Assembly: GCA_007556525.1 (NCBI GenBank)
Contig: SWJS01000005.1
Span: 109,647-173,646, forward strand
Reading direction: 5' to 3'
DNA from: Lysobacteraceae bacterium CU05-9
GTDB lineage: Bacteria; Pseudomonadota; Gammaproteobacteria; Xanthomonadales; Xanthomonadaceae
Length of the DNA stretch: 64,000 nt
Shown: positions 38,379 to 47,473 of the stretch, in pieces
How positions within the stretch are numbered: the first letter of the stretch is position 1
Layout of the letters: each line of letters begins with the position of its first letter
Position numbers and translations under genes: made by a program
The notes under the pieces: generated by a model
Databases searched by the model: none
Told to the model about the DNA's origin: nothing
The model's input: only the letters and a program-made list of their open reading frames with translations

Positions 38379-38776
38379 GCACTTACACGATATCGGTTCG
38401 AATCATACATGATTCGATGTCTGCAGGCGAAATTTCCGAAGGATTACGAATGAAGTCGACTTGGCAGTACTCAAAAGGAGATCGAAAGACGTCCCCTAAT
38501 GGTCGGCCGCTGAGCGGGCTGAGGAAAGATTCATTTTGGGTAGGGGAATCGATCGCTGGAAGTGACAGTCCGGATAACGATATTCAAAGGATGCTCAGCG
38601 AATTGTCGGAGAATTCGGAGTTCGTCGAAAAACTCGTTGGCAGTGGCGGTCGGGTTGAAATCTTGGTTGGATGGTTCTTGAGCGGAAACGCGTCGCTCAT
38701 GTTAAGTAACCCTATAGTCAAATTAGCCGATCGGTTAAACGTGGATATTAGGATTGAACTATATCCGGGCGATTAG
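38375..38776 (+). CDS. DUF4279 protein, probable immunity to the RHS tip
   Basis: 133 aa, ATGA overlap with the RHS stop, so translation is coupled. It matches the DUF4279 pattern: [21 protein letters not shown] at the start (split), then [17 protein letters not shown], and [15 protein letters not shown]. No signal peptide, so it acts in the cytoplasm. An adjacent, coupled small protein after an RHS tip is the standard place of a cognate immunity protein; the neutralising role is inference. Confidence 0.8.
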   Translation: MSTYTISVRIIHDSMSAGEISEGLRMKSTWQYSKGDRKTSPNGRPLSGLRKDSFWVGESIAGSDSPDNDIQRMLSELSENSEFVEKLVGSGGRVEILVGWFLSGNASLMLSNPIVKLADRLNVDIRIELYPGD

Positions 38777-38828
38777 TCGATGTTTGGAGTGAATTTTAGC
38801 CATAAATCGACTGCCGCTCCTGAAGTGT

Positions 38829-39870
38829 TATGAACAGGGCAATCTCGTGGGCATGAACGCCGTGATTGGCGGCATCAGCAAACCGGTCATCACCGGGGCA
38901 GGGCATCGGGTGGACGGCCGTTTGCAGGATCTCGGCTACGGCAACGGATTGATGCAGCAACGCGAGTTTGACCTCGACGGCCGCATGACCAAGCAGCGGC
39001 TGTCCGACAACTGGACCACGACGGTTGCGAACCATGACTACGGTTACACGATCAACGACGAAATCGCCTCAATTTCCGACCTCAACCCAAACCTCAACAA
39101 GTCGTTCGCGTACGATGCCATCATGCGCCTCACCGGCGTTAGCGGCACCAATGCAAACCAAAGCTTCAGCTTGGATGCGAACGGCAACCGCACGCAGCAC
39201 ACGTGGCCGCTCAGCGGCGGTACGCCGAACACGGCGAACTCCACCATCGCGAGCAACAGCAACCGCTTGCTCAGCGAGCATATGAGCTTTATCAACGATG
39301 CATCGGGCAACCGCATCAGCCAGAGCTGGGGTGGCTCCACGGCAACATACGGCTATGATGCATTCAACCGCATGCGCACCACCACGCGTGACATCGCATC
39401 CACCTTCGAAAACCCGGAGCAGGGCACCCTAACGCTTCCTGCCGGAACAACCCACTATCTGCACGACGCGTTGGACATGCGCGCGCAGAAGAATGTCAAC
39501 GGCACCATCACCAACTTCATCCAGGGCGCACCCGGTCAACTCCTTGCGGAGAATACTGGAAGCAGCTGGAGTGACTGGCTGTGGTTTGACGGCGAGCTGG
39601 TTGGACTCGTCAGGGGTGGGCAGCTGTACAATCTCCACACCGACCATCTTGGAAGACCCGAAATCGCAACCAACGCGAGCAAGGCCATCGTTTGGCGCGC
39701 TGAGAACGGCGCATTCAATCGCAAGGTCACGACCGACAGCATCGGTGGCATCAACATCGGCTTCCCCGGCCAGTACTACGATGCCGAAACGGGCCACTGG
39801 CAAAACGGCTTCCGAGACTACGATGCCCGCAACGGCCGCTACCTCCAAAGCGACCCGATTGGATTGGCGG
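38829..39870 (+). repeat. second copy of the RHS core DNA (direct repeat of 36870-37911)
   Basis: This stretch aligns without gaps to 36870-37911 of the full RHS gene at a constant offset of 1959 bases, from the codons for YEQG to [10 protein letters not shown]. Most differences are third-codon changes. Similarity starts and stops abruptly; downstream of the DPIGL motif the two tips are unrelated. Recombination between the copies would swap the tip and delete the first tip-immunity pair. Confidence 0.92.
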
Positions 39871-40340
39871 TAGGTTCGAATACATTCGGATACGCAGTCG
39901 GGAATCCGATTTCGTTCTTTGACCCATTTGGACTTAGACCGTTGAGCGAGTGCATGATTGATGCGTTACGACCCTACCTGCCGATTGAGGATTTGAGATC
40001 CGCCGATATTGTTGAAGGAATGCCGTTCTTCGTTCATTCGAATTATCCTGCAATTACAATTGGCTCGCAAATATTCGTAGAGAAGGATCGTGGCGATACC
40101 GCAGATTTTGCGCCAACAATCGGACATGAAGTTGGACACATTGGTCAGCAACGAGTAGCCGGCGCAGTTTTTTATGCGAGCTATTTAGCTCAAGCTATTT
40201 CATTTCGACTGAATGGCATCCCCCTTCACAATATTCACGACAAGATCAGTTATGAACGATCGAGCAACGCGGTGGAGATGAAAATTGCCAACGACATACG
40301 GTCCGGCAAACTAAAGATTAACTGCAAATGCGGAGAATGA
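38847..40340 (+). CDS. orphan RHS core with putative zinc-metallopeptidase tip
   Basis: Open reading frame of 497 codons from an internal GTG. There is no signal peptide, no upstream RHS part and no convincing start or RBS (the frame opens at 38793 after a TGA), so this is probably a silent cassette. Residues 1-340 repeat the core of the full RHS protein. The tip (about 362-497) differs: [14 protein letters not shown] is followed by [17 protein letters not shown], with zincin motif HEVGH at residues 427-431. This layout resembles DUF4157-type metallopeptidase domains. A lipoprotein gene overlaps its 3' end and is the candidate immunity gene. Confidence 0.85.
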   Translation: MGMNAVIGGISKPVITGAGHRVDGRLQDLGYGNGLMQQREFDLDGRMTKQRLSDNWTTTVANHDYGYTINDEIASISDLNPNLNKSFAYDAIMRLTGVSGTNANQSFSLDANGNRTQHTWPLSGGTPNTANSTIASNSNRLLSEHMSFINDASGNRISQSWGGSTATYGYDAFNRMRTTTRDIASTFENPEQGTLTLPAGTTHYLHDALDMRAQKNVNGTITNFIQGAPGQLLAENTGSSWSDWLWFDGELVGLVRGGQLYNLHTDHLGRPEIATNASKAIVWRAENGAFNRKVTTDSIGGINIGFPGQYYDAETGHWQNGFRDYDARNGRYLQSDPIGLAVGSNTFGYAVGNPISFFDPFGLRPLSECMIDALRPYLPIEDLRSADIVEGMPFFVHSNYPAITIGSQIFVEKDRGDTADFAPTIGHEVGHIGQQRVAGAVFYASYLAQAISFRLNGIPLHNIHDKISYERSSNAVEMKIANDIRSGKLKINCKCGE

Positions 40341-40831
40341 TTGACTCGCGAGCCGTCCTAGCAGTGATCGTGTCTTCAACGATGCTCGCATTTCTTCTGG
40401 CCTGCGATTCAAGTGAGCAACGGTATTCTCCGAAGATGTATTTTGAAGTTACAGGTTCTGACGCTCGAGAGGCAAAGCTCAATATGCGGAGGTATTCCGT
40501 ACAAGATCAAGTAGGATTGGCGTTGTATGGAGTGGAGGAACTACGGCCCAGTTATTACATACTCCTAGGTGCATTACAGCCGCTATCGGATGAAGTTGTA
40601 TTGGAAATTGACAATAGACTTAAAGGCAATCTATCGCCAAAAGGCCGGATAAATTTGATTTTCAGCGTATCTCAAATAGTGCCAACCCAATGCAGGTTGC
40701 TTACTAGCAGAAGATTGATTGACGAGTATTGCGATCCATCGTTTCACGATGATCCATATCGAGATTGCGACTGGGTGGTGCAAAAGCTAAACAACACGTG
40801 TAATTCTTCGCTTAGATCAAAGGGTGAATGA
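40328..40831 (+). CDS. small lipoprotein, candidate immunity to the metallopeptidase tip
   Basis: 167 aa. Lipoprotein signal with lipobox ([12 protein letters not shown]), so the protein should be anchored on the periplasmic side. No recognised domain in the rest; it has four further Cys ([27 protein letters not shown]). ATG 40328 overlaps the orphan RHS by 13 bases; ATG 40337 gives an ATGA junction and is equally possible. A membrane-anchored periplasmic immunity protein would suit a toxin active in the periplasm, but this is inference from position. Confidence 0.65.
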   Translation: MRRMIDSRAVLAVIVSSTMLAFLLACDSSEQRYSPKMYFEVTGSDAREAKLNMRRYSVQDQVGLALYGVEELRPSYYILLGALQPLSDEVVLEIDNRLKGNLSPKGRINLIFSVSQIVPTQCRLLTSRRLIDEYCDPSFHDDPYRDCDWVVQKLNNTCNSSLRSKGE

Positions 40832-40836
40832 ATGCA

Positions 40837-41026
40837 CGCATTACTCAAGTTGCCGGTGGCGGAGAATCCTGCACCTACGGCTATGACTGGTGCGGCAACG
40901 GCAAGGGACTGCTGTGCTACATCGAGTCGCCCGGTAACGTGCGATCGCACTTTGGCTACAACCCGCAAGGCTGGATCACGGTGCGCCGCGACATGATTGC
41001 AGGCAGCGATGACTGGACGCACTACG
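40837..41026 (+). pseudogene. third RHS fragment
   Basis: 190 bases matching 36615-36804 of the full RHS gene (constant offset 4222), coding [11 protein letters not shown] to AGSDDWT. Both ends are abrupt; no start, signal or core end. Its counterpart in the intact gene lies just upstream of the block repeated at 38829, so the two fragments together look like pieces of former tandem RHS genes. Confidence 0.88.
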
Positions 41027-41030
41027 ACCG

Positions 41031-41150
41031 GTCCTGTGGCGCAAGCTCGAAAAGATTAATCAACTGCTCGTCGGAATTTGGCTTGCGCTGATTGTTATGT
41101 CCATTGCCGCATTCATGCTCTTCGTCGCGGGCAATTTCACCAGCGATTAG
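41031..41150 (+). pseudogene. C-terminal fragment of a small membrane protein
   Basis: Directly after the third RHS fragment, a frame of 39 codons reads VLWRKLEKINQLLVGIWLAL and continues IVMSIAAFMLFVAG to a TAG at 41148. It has one convincing membrane helix but no start codon of its own in front of it. It may be the 3' end of a host gene cut by RHS insertion, or of a lost immunity gene. The remaining bases to 41189 show nothing. Confidence 0.4.
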
Positions 41151-41189
41151 GTACCAGTTCGTTTTGAAGCGTGCGGGGTCATTGTGTGT

Positions 41190-42050
41190 TCAAAAGCCGA
41201 TCAATGCCAGTTTGGTTATTTCAGCAACCAATTGATCGCGTTTCGGTGCTTCAATTTTCGGCGCGTTGACGTAAACGGCGAGAACATACTTCTTTCCTGC
41301 GGGTGAACGAAGGAAAGCAAGATCATTGCGACCACCGCGTTCGCATGAACCCGTTTTATCACCGACAATCCACGACGATGGAACTCCGGCGCGAATCGTG
41401 TTGTCACCGGTTTGATTGCCGATCAAAAGACGCTCGAGACTCAGACGATCCTGCTTGTCCAGCAACGTGCCATAGACCAACCTCGCGGTCAGCTTGGCCA
41501 TCGCGACAGGTGTACTCGTATCCCGAGGATCTCCAGGAAGATTCGTGTTGAGTGTCGGTTCGTTACGGTCGAGTCGACTGACATTGTCGCCCCAGCGTCG
41601 AAACGCCTGCGTCAAAACTTTCGGACCACCAGCTTGGCGTAAGAGGAGATTGGCAGCGGTGTTATCACTCAACTGTACGGAGGCGTGAACAGCCTCCAGA
41701 ACAGTCATGTGTCCGGAAGGAAGGTAGCGGGTCGCGACCGGCGCATACGCATCGAGATCCGATTTCTTGAATTTCAATGGATGGTCGAGGCGATACTTGC
41801 CTTGCCGTGCGTCTTGCAACGCCATTGCGGCAAGCGGAAGCTTGAACGTCGAGCACATCGCGAAACGTTTGCCTGAATTGAATTCACGAAGTAGCTTGCC
41901 GTCGTTTGAAACGAGCGCGATGCCAACGTCTGCATCAACGGATTTCGTAAGGTCCGAGACTTGGGCGGTGAATGATGTGTCACTGGCTTGCGCGGACAGA
42001 GGCGCAGCACATGCAAAAAACGCGCACAAAACAAGATTGCGGAATGTCAT
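41190..42050 (-). CDS. class A beta-lactamase with C69/C238 cysteine pair
   Basis: 286 aa with signal peptide (LVLCAFFACAAPLSAQA). All class A motifs are present: S70-T-F-K (own residues 67-70), S130-D-N (127-129), E166-P-T-L-N (163-167) and K234-T-G (231-233). Cys66 and Cys235 (Ambler 69 and 238) flank the active site as in KPC, SME, NMC-A and GES, where they form a disulfide. DKTGSCERGGRNDLAF resembles the GES-type region. Hydrolyses beta-lactams; whether carbapenems are included cannot be judged from sequence. No ampR-like regulator or mobile element adjoins it. Confidence 0.93.
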   Translation of the reverse strand: MTFRNLVLCAFFACAAPLSAQASDTSFTAQVSDLTKSVDADVGIALVSNDGKLLREFNSGKRFAMCSTFKLPLAAMALQDARQGKYRLDHPLKFKKSDLDAYAPVATRYLPSGHMTVLEAVHASVQLSDNTAANLLLRQAGGPKVLTQAFRRWGDNVSRLDRNEPTLNTNLPGDPRDTSTPVAMAKLTARLVYGTLLDKQDRLSLERLLIGNQTGDNTIRAGVPSSWIVGDKTGSCERGGRNDLAFLRSPAGKKYVLAVYVNAPKIEAPKRDQLVAEITKLALIGF

Positions 42051-42126
42051 ATTTCAAATCAAAAAGCGTGTCCTTTCAGACTAACGTAGCCAAGCGATTT
42101 GGTCTGTGACCTGCGTGTTCAATTCT

Positions 42127-42852
42127 TCATTTCGGTAGTACAGGCAAACTTTCCAGCGTGAACTCGCCATTAGGTACTATTTCCAGCACCGAACCTTGCT
42201 CATACCAATCACCGAGAACGATGCGCTCGTAACCGCGATCGGTGTGTACGAACGGACGGTGCGTGTGACCATGAATCAATCGCGAAACACCGAAAGAAGT
42301 CATCAACTCATCAATTGCAGAAGGCGTGACGTCGGTGATCGTTTCCATGTTCGCCAAACCAGATTGATGCGCAGCGGATGCAGCACGTGCTTGCGCGGCG
42401 AAGGCGAGACGCGCCTCCAGAGGTTGCGACAAAAACTGCTTTTGCCACTCCAAATCCCGCACCTGCGAACGGAACGCTTGATAGGCGACATCATCCAGGC
42501 AATACGCATCGCCGTGTGACAGTAACGTTGGAACACCATAGAAATCTGCGACGTAAGGGTCGGGTAGCAAGGTCATGCCCGATTGCGTGGCATACGCATC
42601 ACCGAGCAGGAAGTCGCGGTTCCCATGCATGTAATAAATCGGCGTAACCGACGATAATTCCAGCAATGCGGCAGCAACGGTGTCATTCAACTCCGAATGC
42701 TCATCATCGCCAACCCACATCTCGAACAGATCGCCGAGGATGTACAGAGCATCGGCGTCGCGGGCGCGGCCGCGCAGGAAGTCGATGAACAACGACGTCA
42801 CGGCAGGGCGCGAAGCATCGAGATGAAGGTCGGACACGAGCAAAATAGCCAT
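42127..42852 (-). CDS. lpxH: UDP-2,3-diacylglucosamine diphosphatase LpxH
   Basis: 241 aa from ATG 42852 (MAILLVSDLHLDASRP). Manganese metallophosphoesterase of lipid A synthesis, releasing UMP to give lipid X. Metal-binding boxes: SDLHLD, LGDLFEMWVGDD, GNRDFLLG, SHGDAYC and HGHTHRP. Inner-membrane-associated. The open frame extends upstream without similarity and past the divergent gltX start. Marks the return of core genes after the RHS/beta-lactamase region. Confidence 0.95.
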   Translation of the reverse strand: MAILLVSDLHLDASRPAVTSLFIDFLRGRARDADALYILGDLFEMWVGDDEHSELNDTVAAALLELSSVTPIYYMHGNRDFLLGDAYATQSGMTLLPDPYVADFYGVPTLLSHGDAYCLDDVAYQAFRSQVRDLEWQKQFLSQPLEARLAFAAQARAASAAHQSGLANMETITDVTPSAIDELMTSFGVSRLIHGHTHRPFVHTDRGYERIVLGDWYEQGSVLEIVPNGEFTLESLPVLPK

Positions 42853-42929
42853 CACGCCATTGTAAGGCAGCCTACGCAGAACAGCGTAAAATAGAGGGCT
42901 AACACGGAATTTTTGACCAAGAAACAAAC

Positions 42930-44330
42930 ATGACATCAAGAACGCGCTTCGCCCCAAGTCCCACCGGTTACCTGCACATCGGCGGTGCCCGCACGGCATT
43001 GTATTGCTGGCTGGAATCGCGCCATAACAATGGCGAGTTCATTTTGCGGATTGAAGATACCGACCGCGAGCGCAGCACGCAGGAAGCGATTGACGCGATT
43101 TTGGATGCGATGGATTGGCTTGGTTTGAATTATCAGGAAGGTCCGTTTTATCAGACGAAGCGTCTCGACCGCTACAAGGAATTCGCGCAGAAGTTGCTTG
43201 ATGAAGGTAAGGCGTATTACGCATACGAATCGAAGGACGAACTCGAGGACATGCGCAACAAGGCGATGGAAGCCGGCGAAAAGCCCCGCTACAACGGCGC
43301 TTACCGCGACCGCAACGAACCTTACCGCGAAGATCCGAATCGCGTCATCCGTTTCAAAAATCCAATAGATGGTGTCGTTGCCTGGGATGACAAAGTGAAA
43401 GGTCGCATCGAGATTGCCAACAGCGAGCTCGACGATCTCGTGATCTTCCGTCCGGATGGTTACCCGACTTATAACTTCGCGGTTGTTGTCGACGACATCG
43501 ACATGGGCATCACGGATGTCGTGCGTGGCGATGACCACATCAACAACACGCCGCGCCAGATCAACATGTATGAAGCGCTGGGCGAGAAAGTGCCTTATTT
43601 TGCGCATCTTCCGATGATTCTCGATCCGGAGGGCGCGAAGTTGTCGAAGCGCACAGGCGCCGCTGATGTCATGCAGTATCGCGATGCCGGCTACTTGCCG
43701 CATGCGTTGCTCAACTACCTCGTGAGGTTGGGGTGGTCGCATGGGGATCAGGAAGTTTTTTCGATTGATGAAATGACGCAGTACTTTGATCTCAAGGACG
43801 TCAACAGCAAGGCATCACGTCTCGATCCTGCGAAGCTCGGTTGGTTGAACCAGCAATACCTGAAGAGCGATGACCCGAATGACGTCGCGAAGCATTTGCA
43901 ATGGCACCTCGACCACAATGGTTACGACGTGAGCAATGGACCAAAGCCTGCAGACGTTGTGGTTGCATTGCGCGATCGCGTGCAGACGTTGAAGGAAATG
44001 GCCGAGAAAGCCGCGATTTGGTACAAGCCATTGAGCGATTACGATGATGAGGCCATCGCCGCACAGTTCACCCCAGCAGTTGTTGCGCCACTCACGCATC
44101 TGAAAGATCAATTTGCCGAATTGTCGGATTGGAATCCGGAAACGATCCACGCCGCCATTAAGAACACTGCGACCGAACTCGGTCTCGCCATGGGTAAGTT
44201 TGCGCCGGCATTGCGTGTGGCATTGACGGGTACGACCGTGAGTCCGGATATTTCGCATACGGTTTACTTGACCGGACGCGATGAAGCCGTGAGTCGAATT
44301 GACCGCGCGCTGCAAATGATCCAAGGTTAA
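42930..44330 (+). CDS. gltX: glutamyl-tRNA synthetase
   Basis: 466 aa class I aminoacyl-tRNA synthetase. HIGH-type motif [18 protein letters not shown] (residues about 6-23) and KMSKS-type motif AKLSKRTGA (about 236-244). Full length for a discriminating bacterial GluRS. Divergent from lpxH; three bases before zur, so probably co-transcribed with it. Confidence 0.96.
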   Translation: MTSRTRFAPSPTGYLHIGGARTALYCWLESRHNNGEFILRIEDTDRERSTQEAIDAILDAMDWLGLNYQEGPFYQTKRLDRYKEFAQKLLDEGKAYYAYESKDELEDMRNKAMEAGEKPRYNGAYRDRNEPYREDPNRVIRFKNPIDGVVAWDDKVKGRIEIANSELDDLVIFRPDGYPTYNFAVVVDDIDMGITDVVRGDDHINNTPRQINMYEALGEKVPYFAHLPMILDPEGAKLSKRTGAADVMQYRDAGYLPHALLNYLVRLGWSHGDQEVFSIDEMTQYFDLKDVNSKASRLDPAKLGWLNQQYLKSDDPNDVAKHLQWHLDHNGYDVSNGPKPADVVVALRDRVQTLKEMAEKAAIWYKPLSDYDDEAIAAQFTPAVVAPLTHLKDQFAELSDWNPETIHAAIKNTATELGLAMGKFAPALRVALTGTTVSPDISHTVYLTGRDEAVSRIDRALQMIQG

Positions 44331-44333
44331 GGA

Positions 44334-44828
44334 ATGAACCACGCCGAACATTGCACCGATCCCCATCACCACGTTCGCGATGCCAAAGCATTCGTGAAAG
44401 CGGTCGAGGCGGCGTGCAAGGCGCGTGGTTTAAACCTGACGCAAGCGCGATCGAATGCGCTGCAACTCATTGCGGAATCCGACAAGCCGATCAAAGCATA
44501 CGATTTGCTTGAAGGCATGAAAAAGCTGCAGGACACCGCAGCACCGCCGACGGTTTACAGAGCGCTGGAGTTTTTGACGGAACATGGCTTCGTGCACCGG
44601 CTCGAGTCCATCAACGCGTATTTAGCCTGTCACCATCCGGGTGGGGAAGAGCACGCAACGCCATTTCTCATCTGCGACAACTGCCAGACGACGCAGGAGC
44701 TCGAACAGCCCAAGTGGGTTGAGGAGCTCGAGAATCAGGCGATGGCAATGGGCTTTAACGTCCGCGCCCAAACGCTTGAGCTGCACGGATTGTGCGCGGC
44801 CTGCCAGAAAGCCGACCGCGCGAAATAA
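44334..44828 (+). CDS. zur: Fur-family zinc regulator Zur
   Basis: 164 aa. Winged helix with LNLTQARSNALQLI and APPTVYRALEFLTEHGFVHRL, then the dimerisation domain with structural zinc cysteines CDNC (about residues 123-126) and CAAC (about 155-158), plus CHHPGGEEH. The N-terminal His-rich start (HAEHCTDPHHH) is typical of Zur. Zinc-bound repressor of uptake genes. Convergent with the ZnuD-like receptor, whose promoter has a candidate Zur site. Confidence 0.92.
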   Translation: MNHAEHCTDPHHHVRDAKAFVKAVEAACKARGLNLTQARSNALQLIAESDKPIKAYDLLEGMKKLQDTAAPPTVYRALEFLTEHGFVHRLESINAYLACHHPGGEEHATPFLICDNCQTTQELEQPKWVEELENQAMAMGFNVRAQTLELHGLCAACQKADRAK

Positions 44829-44831
44829 CCC

Positions 44832-46892
44832 TTAAAAGAAGGTCCGAATCCCAAATTCGAAGCGACGTCCGGCTTGCGGCGCGGAGTCCTTGAGGAACGA
44901 CGTGTTCAAGCGGATGTCCTTGTTGAGCAAGTTCGTGCCATCAAGGAAGATTTCGAAACCATGCGTTGGCGTGAAGTCGTGATGCCATGCGACGTGCGCA
45001 TCAACGCGGTTGTAACCCTTCGTTGGTGTTTCGCCGGGTGCGAGATTTTTCGCCTTGGAAACTTGGATTGAACTCAACGACGCGCGCCAATCATCGCGAC
45101 GCCACGACAACTCTGCACCAACACGTGAAGGCGCAATGCGCGGCAGGTTCACACCGTTCGTCAACTTCGCACGTACCGTGTCGCCAAACACGCGTGCATC
45201 CCACACGCCGGAATCATTGTTGGCGAAATTCCATTTCACTTCCGCATCCACACCGGTGAATCGTGCAGGTGCTTGCACCCATTGACGCACGGGCAAGTGA
45301 TCTTCCTCGAAACCCATGTCTTTCAAGTACGAAAAATTATCGAACCGCGCCTGATACACCGAAACATTCGCGGACAGTCCACGTGATTTCCAGCCGAGAC
45401 CAAGTTCGCCGCGGTTGGCCTTTTCTACGGACAGTGTTTCATCGCCCATCTCATACGTTTGCGTCGCAATGTGCGGGCCATTCGCAAACAACTCTTCGAC
45501 GCTCGGTGCCCGTTCTGCATGATCCAACCCGCCGTTGATGTTGAACGACGGCGTGACAAACCACTTCGCCGACACGGCACCGGACTTCGTCGTGAAGCGT
45601 CGGTCGTCGTGCGAATCGGGTGAGATCGAAACACGGCCGACACGCGCGCCTGCATCAAATTGCACTGAGCCAATGCGCTTTCCGCCATACCAATAGGCGG
45701 AGCTGTCGCGACTTGACGTGGAAGGGATGAAGGCTTCGTCGCCGATCGCGGATTGTGTTTCGCGGCCTGCCTGGACACCGAATGCATTATCCCAACCACC
45801 GAATTTCCGCAGAATGAAATCGGTTCGTATCGTGGTCGAAACGTTCTCAAAAACCGTTCCCACCGCATCACCTTCGAACTCCGTGTGCGTGTAATTGTTG
45901 CGAACGACATGAGGGCGTATCGCAACGAATGGTCCCACGTTTTCCAACGCACCTTTGATCTCGCCGCGACGTTGATTCATGACAATGCGGACGTTGTCGG
46001 AGTGCTCTTCATGCGCGTGATCGTCGTGGCCGTCATGCTCGTGCACATGCGCACCGGCGGGAATGCCGTAACGCGTCGAAAACATCGAAACGCCACCGCC
46101 AAGGAATCCATGCGAACCAAACCACGACGCACCTAACGCAGCGCTATCCGTTCTCACGAAGGTGTTTGGAATTTGTCCAAAAATCGCATCATCTTCCTCG
46201 GCACCGTGAATATCCGCATAGCCAGGAATCTTGAGATCGCCACTCTCGCGGTGAACTGCATCTGCATGAATGATGAGTTTGCCTCCCATGCCCGCGCCAT
46301 CGAGGCGGAACATGCCAGTTTTGGCGGAGTTTGCCGTGCCATAGCGCAATTCCGTGCGACCGGTAATGTGATCGGTGGTAATCGTGTCGGGAACGCGGCC
46401 GTCGATGACATTGACAGCCCCGCCAATCGCACCACTGCCATACATCAATGTTGCAGGACCTTTCAGCACTTCGATTTGATCCGCGAGAAAAGGCTCCACC
46501 GTCACCGCATGATCATTGCTGATGGTCGACACATCGCCGGTGCCCATGCCGTTTGACGTGACTGCCACGCGCGCTCCATCCATGCCGCGGATGATCGGAC
46601 GCCCAACCGCCGGACCGAACGACGTCGACTGCACACCCGTCAACTTGCTGACCGTTTCGCCGAGCGAGACCGCTTTGACTTGATCCAGCGATTCACCGGT
46701 CAAAACTGCCACCGGTTGCGTCAGCTCTTCCAGCGATTTCTTCGTCGGGGAGGCTTTCACGGTGACTTTGCCCACGGAGACGGGCGGCCTCGCATGTTCG
46801 TGTGGGTCGACATGTGGTGCCGTTTGGGCGGCGGCCAGCAGCGGCGCCAGAGCAAAGGCGAGGGGGCTGAGGCGGATGACGCGATTTTTCAA
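44832..46892 (-). CDS. ZnuD-like TonB-dependent receptor
   Basis: 686 aa outer-membrane receptor. Signal peptide (LSPLAFALAPLLAAAQ), then a His-containing TonB-side segment (HVDPHEHARPP), plug domain (TGVQSTSFGPAVGRPIIRG, GSGAIGGAVNVIDG) and barrel ending FEFGIRTFF. A His/Asp-rich extracellular loop (HEHDGHDDHAHEEHSDN, about residues 285-301) is the hallmark of ZnuD-type zinc receptors. Next to zur, with a candidate Zur operator upstream. Zinc uptake is a well-supported inference. Confidence 0.9.
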   Translation of the reverse strand: MKNRVIRLSPLAFALAPLLAAAQTAPHVDPHEHARPPVSVGKVTVKASPTKKSLEELTQPVAVLTGESLDQVKAVSLGETVSKLTGVQSTSFGPAVGRPIIRGMDGARVAVTSNGMGTGDVSTISNDHAVTVEPFLADQIEVLKGPATLMYGSGAIGGAVNVIDGRVPDTITTDHITGRTELRYGTANSAKTGMFRLDGAGMGGKLIIHADAVHRESGDLKIPGYADIHGAEEDDAIFGQIPNTFVRTDSAALGASWFGSHGFLGGGVSMFSTRYGIPAGAHVHEHDGHDDHAHEEHSDNVRIVMNQRRGEIKGALENVGPFVAIRPHVVRNNYTHTEFEGDAVGTVFENVSTTIRTDFILRKFGGWDNAFGVQAGRETQSAIGDEAFIPSTSSRDSSAYWYGGKRIGSVQFDAGARVGRVSISPDSHDDRRFTTKSGAVSAKWFVTPSFNINGGLDHAERAPSVEELFANGPHIATQTYEMGDETLSVEKANRGELGLGWKSRGLSANVSVYQARFDNFSYLKDMGFEEDHLPVRQWVQAPARFTGVDAEVKWNFANNDSGVWDARVFGDTVRAKLTNGVNLPRIAPSRVGAELSWRRDDWRASLSSIQVSKAKNLAPGETPTKGYNRVDAHVAWHHDFTPTHGFEIFLDGTNLLNKDIRLNTSFLKDSAPQAGRRFEFGIRTFF

Positions 46893-46922
46893 AACAAAAT
46901 TTCCGTAGCGTTAACAATCGGG

Positions 46923-46953
46923 TGTTACAATATTACATTGAAACAATATAACA
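46923..46953. promoter_or_regulatory. candidate Zur operator in the znuD-like/merC divergent region
   Basis: An AT-rich imperfect inverted repeat, TGTTACAATATTACA (46923-46937) facing AACAATATAACA (46942-46953). It resembles Zur boxes (consensus built around TGTTATANTATAACA). It lies between the divergent starts at 46892 and 46964, so it could control both. Confidence 0.6.
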
Positions 46954-46963
46954 GTCTGACTCA

Positions 46964-47374
46964 ATGCACAATCATCACAAACATCGCTGGCTCGACCGCA
47001 TGGGCGCCGCAGGTTCGATCACCTGTGCGATTCACTGTTCGGTGCTGCCGATTTTGATCGCGGTGTTGCCTGGATTTGGCGTCGGGTTGCTCGCGAATCG
47101 CACTGTCGAAGTGGTGTTCGTCGTCGCGGCGACGCTGCTCGCGACGGTGAGCATGTGGATGAGCTGGAAACGCCACAAGCACATCCGTGCGAAGGGCTTG
47201 CTCGTGCCAGGCGTTGCGATCCTGTGGCTCGGAATTTTGACACCGGCGATTCACGATAACCCTGTGTTTCATGCGGTGGTGATGACCTTGGGGGGCGTGC
47301 TCGTCGGTCTCGGACATTTGCTGACCCTGCGCCAAAATCATACGCACATCCACGACGCTACCTGCGCACATTAA
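46964..47374 (+). CDS. MerC-domain membrane protein
   Basis: 136 aa with four hydrophobic helices. MerC-type N-terminal segment with Cys pair in GSITCAIHCSVLPILIAVLPG (split), followed by three further membrane spans. Both ends are His-rich (MHNHHKHRW; NHTHIHDATCAH). In mercury operons MerC imports Hg, but no mer genes are here; the shared promoter region with the ZnuD-like gene and a candidate Zur site argue for a role in zinc handling. Confidence 0.82.
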   Translation: MHNHHKHRWLDRMGAAGSITCAIHCSVLPILIAVLPGFGVGLLANRTVEVVFVVAATLLATVSMWMSWKRHKHIRAKGLLVPGVAILWLGILTPAIHDNPVFHAVVMTLGGVLVGLGHLLTLRQNHTHIHDATCAH

Positions 47375-47473
47375 AGACTGCGTGCTACACTGATTTGTCC
47401 AAGTTCGGTGCCGATGTCGGTGCGGACTTTGCGGATTTTTTTGACGATATAAACGATATTTTAGGAGTTCAAC

